Origin: Eubacteriales bacterium
GTDB taxonomy: Bacteria > Bacillota > Clostridia > Christensenellales > UMGS416
NCBI GenBank assembly: GCA_028709505.1
Contig: JAQVWW010000008.1
Span: 1 to 11,675 of the forward strand
Direction: 5' to 3'
DNA length: 11,675 nt
How positions within the stretch are numbered: the stretch's first letter is position 1; each line of letters starts with the position of its first letter. The position numbers were made by a program, and so were the translations under genes. Below the pieces are notes generated by a model. The model saw only the letters and a list, made by a program, of their open reading frames with translations. It ran no database searches and had not been told where the DNA came from. Below, piece after piece: positions 6,805-11,675 of the stretch.

Positions 6805-7629
6805 TTACGAGGAAAACGCGAAATCGGCAAAGGCAATGCCGGCCAAGTCGGTTTTGAGCTGTTCCGGCGTCTTTCCTACCATTTGCATGTCTTGTATCAG
6901 GTCGCTATGCTCCATCCAGCTGACTTCAAAGTATCCCGGAGCATCGGTGAGCACGGTACACAGGTAGTACTTACCCTGCTGCACCGGGTCACTCTCTTTG
7001 GCCACGCAGCGATAGCCGGACTGCGCGAACAGTTCAATGCTGTCGCCCGGCGCGTCGGCGTGATAGGTAATAATCAGTTGCGCCTGATCTTTTTCGTAGG
7101 TCAGCCGGGCGGTGTATACGGGTTCGGCCGACCCGGCGGCGTAAATCTCGCCGATATGCGGGCTGGATTGCAGCGTGGTGATGCCGTCCTCGTGATAGAG
7201 TTCGCTGCGCAGTTCGGCCTGTGCCAGGCGATAGCCCTGCACATCTTCGGGGAAGCTTGCATAAGGGAAGAGTGTCCGGGCGTCGGCCAAAGAGGTAAAA
7301 GGCCGGTAGCCGGGGAAATATGCGCAGACAACGTCGCGGTAAACAAAGTCAAACCGCTGGTCATAAGCCACCCGCCGCCCGGCCAGCTGCTTTTGTGCTT
7401 CGGCGATGGCCAACCTTCGCCAGTCGGGCATCGTTGCCTGGCCGGTAGTGGCGGACACATCGTTTTCGCCGGCGACCGCCGGCGTGGCAGTAGCGGCAGG
7501 CGCCGTGGCGGACGGCGCGGTACTGTTCTTCGGCGCCGGCGTCTGGATAGACGCGGCGGGCGCACAGCCGCTTACCGGCAGGAGGATAGCGACACACAGC
7601 GCCAGCGGGAGCAGCAGAGGCTTTGTCAT
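6805..7629 (-). CDS. uncharacterised lipoprotein
   Basis: The product has 274 residues. A signal peptide (about 1-21) ends in a lipobox, PVSGC, with Cys22 as the predicted lipidated residue, so the protein should be anchored on the outer face of the membrane. Residues 23-66 are an Ala/Thr/Pro-rich tether. The remaining 200 residues form a soluble, mixed alpha/beta-looking domain that I do not recognise. The last third (GYRCVAKES onwards) faintly resembles DUF4367-type extracytoplasmic domains, but I would not assign it. The ATG at 7629 is chosen because AGGAGG (7636-7641) sits six bases before it; the in-frame ATG at 7644 would overlap that site. It begins 35 bases after the cysteine-rich gene upstream and probably shares its transcript. 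Confidence 0.85.
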   Translation of the reverse strand: MTKPLLLPLALCVAILLPVSGCAPAASIQTPAPKNSTAPSATAPAATATPAVAGENDVSATTGQATMPDWRRLAIAEAQKQLAGRRVAYDQRFDFVYRDVVCAYFPGYRPFTSLADARTLFPYASFPEDVQGYRLAQAELRSELYHEDGITTLQSSPHIGEIYAAGSAEPVYTARLTYEKDQAQLIITYHADAPGDSIELFAQSGYRCVAKESDPVQQGKYYLCTVLTDAPGYFEVSWMEHSDLIQDMQMVGKTPEQLKTDLAGIAFADFAFSS

Positions 7630-7664
7630 AAAAGTCCTCCTCATACGGTTGTCTTTCTCATTCC

Positions 7665-8015
7665 CTATGCAGGTATCGGCTTATCTAGGGAAGCAATACC
7701 ACAAGTTGCGACCTGTGTCCCCAACGATACCATGGCACCGCATCCATCGCACAGGGTGTATGTCATTCGCTCTTCCCGTACCTGCATTTCATACTGCCTT
7801 CCATGCGTGCAGGCGCGGGCGTTCCCCCAAGGGCCAATCCACATCCAATCACCGTATAGCGTGCGCAGCGCGCCGCCGCAGCTGCAAAGAACGACCATTG
7901 GCTCGACTTCTGCTGCGGCTCCTTCAACAGACACCCTATCTTCATCGGGATGAGCGAGAACCGGTGAAACAAAAGTCATACTCACCAGCGCCAGTGTCAG
8001 CAGAAGAGAAAACAT
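7665..8015 (-). CDS. small cysteine-rich exported protein, start codon uncertain
   Basis: The product is unrecognised. From the ATG at 8015 it has 116 residues: a hydrophobic signal sequence ending PVLA (18-21) and then a mature part with paired ligands Cys44, Cys46, Cys69, His71, Cys89, Cys92 and Cys105. The CSCGG, CTHG and CDGCG motifs suggest a metal-binding (zinc-ribbon-like) or disulfide-bonded exported domain. The start is a problem. A good AAAGGAG site lies at 8045-8039, but the codon six bases further on reads ..AT followed by A6, where ATG would give a basic KKSLK signal-peptide n-region. The nearest real ATG (8015) is 23 bases from that site, and the ATG at 8078 has no site. The gene may have lost its start codon. 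The lipoprotein gene follows 35 bases downstream. Confidence 0.65.
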   Translation of the reverse strand: MFSLLLTLALVSMTFVSPVLAHPDEDRVSVEGAAAEVEPMVVLCSCGGALRTLYGDWMWIGPWGNARACTHGRQYEMQVREERMTYTLCDGCGAMVSLGTQVATCGIASLDKPIPA

Positions 8016-8233
8016 CTTCAACGATTTTTTATGGGCTTCTCCTTTCGTTGGTAGCGAAGTCCTTCGTGATGGCAACATGCTAGCATGGCATAACACGACA
8101 GTCAATAAGCGTCGGCAGAATAATCGCTTTTGTTAAAAAATATAATAAAATAAGACAAAATATCCGCTTAGATAACCCATTTGGGTGAGGACGGTACCCT
8201 CCCAGAAAACTTACACCGGCAATCTTTATTTAT

Positions 8234-8260
8234 AGTATACCGCAGTCGCTTTGTCGGCAA
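8234..8260 (-). promoter_or_regulatory. possible promoter of the cysteine-rich/lipoprotein unit
   Basis: On the minus strand TATACT (8239-8234) is preceded by TTGCCG (8260-8255) at a short 15-base spacing. It would give a leader of about 200 bases to the coding region. That leader includes a very AT-rich stretch (8128-8165) and short alternative pairings around 8179-8203. The -35 match and spacing are imperfect. Confidence 0.35.
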
Positions 8261-8475
8261 ACAAAAAGAGAAAATTTTGAAAGAAAATTTTATTGGAACT
8301 CATAGGACGCGAGCCATGCCGGATTTTTACCGCCGGCGCCCGCCGTAAAAATTCGTTTTTTATCGGCGCCGGGGCGTAAAGAGCCCCCGCCTTTGGCCCC
8401 GCCGCAAGGTGAGAAACAAAAGAAAAAATGTGTGCGTTTCCCGTGTGCGGATCCTGTTCTTTGTCGGCGAATGCG
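8261..8475. other. gap with alternative GC-rich hairpins between divergent promoters
   Basis: No convincing gene is present; the minus-strand ORF across it has no family features and covers the opposite promoter. The region holds a long imperfect hairpin: 8333-8340 pairs perfectly with 8365-8372 (8 bp), and inside it 8347-8351 pairs with 8356-8360 around a TTCG loop. An alternative pairing, 8324-8330 with 8345-8351 (7 bp), uses the same inner bases and excludes it. A further stem, 8371-8375 with 8383-8387, competes at the right edge. No T-tract follows on either strand. Confidence 0.5.
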
Positions 8476-8504
8476 TTGACAGGTTCCATTTTATGGCCTA
8501 AACT
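8476..8504 (+). promoter_or_regulatory. sigma-A promoter of the TIM-barrel gene
   Basis: A perfect TTGACA (8476-8481) is followed after exactly 17 bases by TAAACT (8499-8504). Transcription would start near 8511, giving a leader of about 113 bases before the ATG at 8624. Confidence 0.82.
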
Positions 8505-8525
8505 GAACCTATCACTTGAGAACCT
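8481..8525 (+). promoter_or_regulatory. candidate operator half-sites at the TIM-barrel promoter
   Basis: AGGTTC at 8481-8486 and GAACCT at 8505-8510 form an inverted repeat that brackets the spacer and -10 region. A second GAACCT (8520-8525) follows at a 15-base period. A regulator bound here would cover the promoter and the transcription start. The regulator is unknown, and none is encoded next to the gene. Confidence 0.4.
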
Positions 8526-8623
8526 TTTTACTTTATAAAACGGGCGTCTATGGGCGGTGTGCTCTGCCTTGCCGGGCACGGCATATCTTTCATAAATATA
8601 ACGGCTGAAAGGAAGGCACAATC

Positions 8624-9430
8624 ATGGCTAAAATGAAGGGCGCTTTCATCGGTTACCTGAAGCAGGACGATCCCGCGTATTGGGACAATTTAAAGGTTCT
8701 GGCGGAACTGGGCTATCAGGGCGTCGAAAGCGCCGGCGGACTGCTCCAGGCCCCAGGTGGGCTGGATAACATCAAGCGTCTGCGCGATCTGGGCCTGGAA
8801 CCGCTAACTTCCGCGACGTCTATCGAGGTTTTGGAAACAGACGGCATCGCGCCGGCGGTCAAGGCCGCACGGGATCTGGGTGTGGACCGTGTCAGCGTAT
8901 ACGGCAGTTGCATCCTAAAGGGCAATCACAACATTCATGTTACCTACGAGGATTTCATGCACGACGTGGAAGTGCTGGCCAAAGCCGCCACGCAGCTGAA
9001 AAGCGAGGGTCTGGTGTTGCGCTATCATAACCACTCGCCGGAGTTCCTAAGCGTATTCAACGGCCTGACCGCCTTCGAGGTGCTGCTGCGCGCCGCCGAG
9101 GATCTGCAGATTCTGCTGGACGTAGGCTGGGTGGCCGTGGCCAACGTGGACCCGGTGCGCGTCATCCGCAACTGGGCCGAGCGCATCGACGCGCTGCATT
9201 TAAAGGATTTCCAGGACGCGCCGCTGCGCACCGCGTGGGGCGTACCCTATCACAACGCCTTTACCGCCGTGGGTTCCGGCGTGGTGAACATCCGCGGCTG
9301 CCTGCAGGCCGGCTGCGACGTGGGACTGACCTGGGGCATTATGGAGCAGGACACGATGAATACGTTAAGCCCGTTGGATTCGCTGCGCGTCTCCTACGGC
9401 AACTGCAAGGAATACGGACTTATGGAATAA
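8624..9430 (+). CDS. sugar phosphate isomerase/epimerase-like TIM-barrel protein
   Basis: This 268-residue cytoplasmic protein belongs to the xylose isomerase-like TIM-barrel (AP_endonuc_2) superfamily, which includes sugar epimerases, IolE-type dehydratases and inosose isomerases. Features are the strand-end pattern YHNHSPEF (134-141), LLDVGW (164-169), HLKDF (192-196), GSGVVNIRG (217-225) and EQD (241-243). These supply the Glu, Asp, His and Glu type of divalent metal ligands expected of the fold (Asp166, His192 and Glu241 are the likeliest; Glu35 may be the fourth). The exact substrate cannot be told. AAAGGAAGG at 8608-8616 supports the start. It is a single-gene unit with its own near-consensus promoter and possible operator, and no transporter or sugar kinase lies beside it. 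Confidence 0.88.
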   Translation: MAKMKGAFIGYLKQDDPAYWDNLKVLAELGYQGVESAGGLLQAPGGLDNIKRLRDLGLEPLTSATSIEVLETDGIAPAVKAARDLGVDRVSVYGSCILKGNHNIHVTYEDFMHDVEVLAKAATQLKSEGLVLRYHNHSPEFLSVFNGLTAFEVLLRAAEDLQILLDVGWVAVANVDPVRVIRNWAERIDALHLKDFQDAPLRTAWGVPYHNAFTAVGSGVVNIRGCLQAGCDVGLTWGIMEQDTMNTLSPLDSLRVSYGNCKEYGLME

Positions 9431-9986
9431 GGCCGCGGCGGCTTTCGGGCCGTGCACGCCCCCGCCCAACCGGGGGAAACAAAAAACAAGGCCGCCTAAT
9501 AGAGCCCCGCACGGCCATCGCTTGCAAAGGATGCCTTACCGGCCGTTTAAAAAGGGCAAGGCGGGGGTTGGCTTTTTCAATGCTTGGGAAATATAGATGA
9601 TAAAGACGCGATGTAAGCATGCGAAAACGGCCTGCCCGCAAAGCCGCAGCGCCTTTTGCCCAAGCGGGGCGGCGGCGCGCGTTTGGGCAGGGGGCGCTTT
9701 CGTAGCGCAAAAGGGCTTTGATGGAAGGCGCGCTTTTTAAAAGGGTTTTTCCGAAACCCTTTTGCCGCTGCACGCGTGGCAGGGTAAACAAAAAGCGTTT
9801 TGCTGTACAAAACGCTTTGTTGTAAAGGTTTGACCACTTAGACGGCGCGCCGCCCAAGGCGGCACACCGCACAAAGTCGGTAGGGCGCTGCTCGGCGTTA
9901 AAAGCGCTGGTTTACAAGCGCTTAGCCGGCCAGCCCGTGACTTTTTGCGGAAGAGGAGCAATGATAGAGCAGTGAGCTTTTCGGGC
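9431..9986. other. hairpin-rich gene-free region
   Basis: ORFs across this stretch are low-complexity, rich in Arg, Ala and Pro, and lack ribosome binding sites. The region instead contains consecutive inverted repeats: 9511-9516 with 9541-9546; 9657-9663 with 9683-9689; 9694-9698 with 9704-9708; 9739-9748 with 9754-9763 (10 bp, 5-base loop); and 9792-9802 with 9808-9818 (11 bp, 5-base loop). The last is followed on the minus strand by a T-rich tail (TTGTTTA) and could be a terminator. A C5G/CG5 stem lies near 9464-9481. The cluster could be an intergenic repeat element or a structured RNA; I cannot tell which. Confidence 0.5.
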
Positions 9987-10024
9987 AAAAAGAACGGCGC
10001 TTCGCTCGAAAACGAACGAAGCGC
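9987..10024 (-). terminator. rho-independent terminator of the tRNA-Arg gene
   Basis: A 12-bp stem (9997-10008 with 10013-10024, one G-T pair) with a 4-base loop is followed on the minus strand by CGTTCTTTTTG. It lies 14 bases beyond the encoded CCA end of the tRNA. Confidence 0.88.
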
Positions 10025-10038
10025 AGTCCATTGCGACG

Positions 10039-10115
10039 TGGCGTGCCTGAAGGGACTTGAACCCCTGACCTACTGGTTCGTAGCCAGTCACTCTATCCAG
10101 CTGAGCTACAGGCAC
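10039..10115 (-). tRNA. tRNA-Arg (anticodon ACG), CCA encoded
   Basis: On the minus strand the 77 bases fold into a complete cloverleaf. The acceptor stem is GTGCCTG/CAGGCAC, and the D-arm GCTC/GAGT has one G-U pair. The anticodon stem is ACTGG/CCAGT with loop CTACGAA, giving anticodon ACG (wobble A normally edited to inosine, reading CGN Arg codons). The variable loop is AGGTC, and the T-arm AGGGG-TTCAAGT-CCCTT follows. The discriminator is G and the CCA end is encoded (10041-10039). It is a single-gene transcript with its own promoter and terminator. Confidence 0.97.
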
Positions 10116-10135
10116 ATAAGGCCAACTGCTCTAAG

Positions 10136-10164
10136 ATTTTACTGCCTTTTACCGGGTTTGTCAA
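10136..10164 (-). promoter_or_regulatory. sigma-A promoter of tRNA-Arg
   Basis: On the minus strand a perfect TTGACA (10164-10159) and TAAAAT (10141-10136) are 17 bases apart. They would start transcription about 14 bases before the mature tRNA 5' end. Confidence 0.88.
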
Positions 10165-10326
10165 GGGTGGTTTTCTATCGATTGTTCGTAACACCGGCGA
10201 ATCATTTGGGATTTTATAGAAAACCTTTTCATACGGATATTTTTTTTTGTAAAGCAATATGATATGATGATATCAGAATCATCCACTGTAAGGCATTGCC
10301 TTGATCACGTGAAGGAGGATAACAAT

Positions 10327-10878
10327 ATGAAGTATTGCACCAAATGCGGCGCATCCAACGAGGATCAGGCTCGATTCTGCGCGAATTGTGGCCAGACGAT
10401 GCCCGAAGCCGCCGCACCCAGCGTTGAGCCGGTTATTGAGCCGATCGTTGAGCAGCCCCAGGCGCAGGAATACATCCCGTCCCAGGAAGCCTCCACACCG
10501 GTGCGCGAAGACGTCTCTGCTGGGCAGACCGGCAGCTATGCCGGCCCGGTGTATACGGCGCCCCAACCTCCCGTCTCGGGGCCGGTCGACAGCACCGCCG
10601 CCGACAAGGGCAGCAACCCAGCCACGCTGTGGCTGATCCTCAACATCGTATCCACCGTGCTGTGCTGCTGCACCAACATCGTGTCCATCATCGGTATCGT
10701 GTTTGCCGCACTGGGCATGACGGCCTTTAACAAGGGCGACGCGGCCGACTGCGAGAGCAAGACCAAAATCGCCAAGATCATGTTCTTTGTCAGCCTGGGC
10801 TTTGGTGTGCTGAGCCTGATCATCGGCCTGGCCAGCGGCATTATCAGCAGCCTGAGCGAATACGGCAGCTTCTATTAA
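10327..10878 (+). CDS. zinc-ribbon protein with CD225/dispanin-like membrane domain
   Basis: The product has 183 residues. The N-terminal zinc ribbon has ligands Cys4, Cys7, Cys18 and Cys21. A Pro/Glu/Ala-rich disordered linker spans about 25-97. The C-terminal membrane domain has two hydrophobic segments (about 101-130 and 150-174). The pattern LNIVSTVLCCCTNIVSIIGI (105-124), then AALGMTAFNKGDAADC (127-142) and the SKTKIAK stretch (144-150), resembles the CD225/dispanin family, with its CC pair, polar GD loop and following helix. DUF4190-type proteins are the main alternative. The ATG at 10327 follows AAGGAGG at 10312-10318 and is preferred over the in-frame ATG at 10264, which lacks a site. 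A DUF2752 gene begins 10 bases downstream, so the two form an operon. No function is established; a membrane-organising or stress role is only a guess. Confidence 0.85.
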   Translation: MKYCTKCGASNEDQARFCANCGQTMPEAAAPSVEPVIEPIVEQPQAQEYIPSQEASTPVREDVSAGQTGSYAGPVYTAPQPPVSGPVDSTAADKGSNPATLWLILNIVSTVLCCCTNIVSIIGIVFAALGMTAFNKGDAADCESKTKIAKIMFFVSLGFGVLSLIIGLASGIISSLSEYGSFY

Positions 10879-10888
10879 GAGACCATCC

Positions 10889-11311
10889 GTGACTAAAAGA
10901 GGTAAAATTGCTGCGGCTGCACTGGGTGCCGCCGCAGTTTTCGCTGCAATATCGTTTTTATGGGTGCTCAAAGCATACCCACAGGTTATCTATGACCTGC
11001 CCTTTGACTGCGTATGGCTGACCTATACCGGCCATTACTGCGCCGGGTGCGGCATCACCCGGGCGGTGCACCACGCGCTCAACGGGCAGTTCTACGCGGC
11101 TTGGCGGATGAACCCGTTCTTGAGCGTGGTGCTGCCGCTGGGCGGCGTGCTGCTGGTTTGGGAAGGCACCCGCCGTCTGCGCGGGCGGCCGTCCATTGGG
11201 CTAAAACCCTGGATGGGTTGGGCTTTTTTGGTGGCGCTGGTGCTCTTTACCGTGCTGCGCAATCTGCCTATGCCGCCCTTTTGCTATTTGGCGCCCACGG
11301 CGGTGGGCTGA
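10889..11311 (+). CDS. DUF2752 family membrane protein
   Basis: The product is a 140-residue integral membrane protein with hydrophobic segments at about 7-29, 76-92 and 108-124. The family signature is clear: CAGCGITRA at 51-59, followed by the ALNGQFYAAW stretch and MNPF (74-77). The paired Cys51/Cys54 could bind a metal or form a disulfide near the membrane surface; the biochemical role is unknown. The start codon is GTG, 10 bases after the stop of the zinc-ribbon/CD225 gene, with only a weak AAGAGA site. Translational coupling is therefore likely. DUF2752 genes recur next to genes for small TM2/CD225-type membrane proteins, which fits this arrangement. Confidence 0.9.
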   Translation: MTKRGKIAAAALGAAAVFAAISFLWVLKAYPQVIYDLPFDCVWLTYTGHYCAGCGITRAVHHALNGQFYAAWRMNPFLSVVLPLGGVLLVWEGTRRLRGRPSIGLKPWMGWAFLVALVLFTVLRNLPMPPFCYLAPTAVG

Positions 11312-11327
11312 CGCCGGGCACAGCAAC

Positions 11328-11355
11328 AAGGCTCCCTCTTGATGGGGGGGCCTTT
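11328..11355 (+). terminator. probable terminator of the CD225/DUF2752 operon
   Basis: A 9-bp stem (11328-11336 with 11346-11354, one T-G pair) lies 17 bases after the DUF2752 stop. The tail is only TTTGTG, so efficiency is uncertain. It could also limit minus-strand readthrough from the convergent VOC gene. Confidence 0.45.
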
Positions 11356-11399
11356 GTGAAACCGTCTAAAAAACCCTGCCGGCGATCGTGCCATCGCGT

Positions 11400-11675
11400 T
11401 TATACGAACAGGCACCAGCTGACGCCGTATGGGTCGATTAGGGCTGCCATCAGCGGGCTAAAAGCGCAGGGCGCCAGCGGGACGAGGACAGTGGCATCGG
11501 TTTTGAGCGCGTCGTATGCTTTTTCCACACAGGCCGCGTTGCCTTCGCCAAAGTGCAGGCAGAACTGCATCGTGTTGCCGGTTATGGTCTGCCGGCTGTG
11601 GACGGCGTTGGCGTCATTGCGTTCGGACAGGGCCAATACTTGCCCGTATAGGTCCAGCTCGCAATGCAGGATGAC
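11400..11675 (-). CDS. VOC superfamily (PhnB/glyoxalase-like) protein, 5' part outside the window
   Basis: Only the last 91 codons are present; the reading frame stays open to the window edge, so the true start lies beyond 11675. The C-terminal half shows the PhnB-like pattern: HCELDLYGQVLALSE at the edge, a strand with MQFCLHF, a helix with ACVEKAYDAL, and the closing DPYGVSWCLF where the DxFGxxW motif of this group normally sits. VOC proteins are metal-dependent or metal-free small dioxygenase, isomerase or resistance-type enzymes. The activity of this one cannot be told from the fragment. It is convergent with the DUF2752 operon. Confidence 0.82.
   Translation of the reverse strand, partial: VILHCELDLYGQVLALSERNDANAVHSRQTITGNTMQFCLHFGEGNAACVEKAYDALKTDATVLVPLAPCAFSPLMAALIDPYGVSWCLFV

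Noticed and set aside
6685..7953. Plus-strand ORF of 422 codons across the lipoprotein gene
   Set aside because: It runs through a strong terminator and opposite a lipoprotein with a good start site and lipobox; no family features of its own.
8226..8621. Minus-strand ORF of 131 codons upstream of the TIM-barrel gene
   Set aside because: It lies over a near-consensus opposite promoter and hairpins, has no recognisable features and no good start site.
9739..9818. Hairpin series considered as a CRISPR array
   Set aside because: The stems differ in sequence and spacing; there are no identical direct repeats with regular spacers and no cas genes.
9420..9872. Minus-strand ORF of 150 codons in the hairpin-rich gap
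   Set aside because: Arg/Ala/Pro-rich translation of inverted repeats, overlapping the end of the TIM-barrel gene; no ribosome binding site.
9950..10120. tRNA gene as an integration site of a mobile element
   Set aside because: No integrase, no repeated tRNA 3' end and no phage or transposase gene is present in the window.
10247..10276. Promoter for the zinc-ribbon/CD225 operon (TTGTAA with TATGAT or TATCAG)
   Set aside because: Spacings of 10 or 18 bases and weak -10 matches; the region is AT-rich and a promoter must be near, but I could not settle on one.

Overview
The window looks like a chromosomal stretch of a G+C-rich anaerobic member of the Bacillota, most likely class Clostridia. 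The evidence is strong AGGAGG-type ribosome binding sites, sigma-A promoters of the TTGACA/17/TATAAT kind in AT-rich gaps, a DUF2975/YozG gene pair, phosphotransacetylase and a membrane pyrophosphatase. No species can be named from the sequence alone. Coding DNA has GC-rich third codon positions, so many long antisense 'shadow' ORFs appear and were discarded.

Layout. Positions 1-2923 hold a minus-strand block. A sigma-A promoter (2727-2760) is followed by a small uncharacterised membrane-like ORF and then hppA, a membrane pyrophosphatase whose residues indicate the K+-independent, proton-pumping type. It ends at a strong terminator (181-213). Beyond that lie two related stem-loops that share a compensatory base change. 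Pta (2923-3897, minus) follows with its own promoter; no acetate kinase gene adjoins it. A gene-free gap with hairpins (3968-4491) precedes a plus-strand pair: a four-helix DUF2975 membrane protein and a YozG-like Cro/C1 regulator, ended by a clear terminator. Next is an orphan B12-binding radical SAM enzyme, with a possible 25-codon ORF overlapping its stop.

Positions 6721-8260 form a second minus-strand block: a short cysteine-rich exported protein, which may have lost its start codon, then a lipoprotein and a strong terminator. A structured gap (8261-8475) separates this from a divergent TIM-barrel sugar isomerase/epimerase-like gene (8624-9430). That gene has a near-consensus promoter and repeated AGGTTC/GAACCT half-sites. 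A 600-base gap with at least four consecutive hairpins leads to a minus-strand tRNA-Arg(ACG) with encoded CCA, promoter and terminator. The right end carries a two-gene plus-strand unit, a zinc-ribbon protein with a CD225/dispanin-like membrane domain and a DUF2752 membrane protein, and then the 3' part of a minus-strand VOC (PhnB/glyoxalase-like) gene cut by the window edge.

How the genes work together. Pyrophosphatase and Pta both concern energy conservation from high-energy phosphate bonds, but each has its own promoter and they are not clearly one operon. The DUF2975/YozG pair, the zinc-ribbon CD225/DUF2752 pair and the cysteine-rich protein/lipoprotein pair are small envelope-associated modules of unknown role. 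I found no CRISPR array, insertion sequence, phage gene or defence system. The less ordinary items are the hairpin-rich gaps, the apparent start-codon lesion, the orphan B12 radical SAM enzyme and the CD225/DUF2752 pair.
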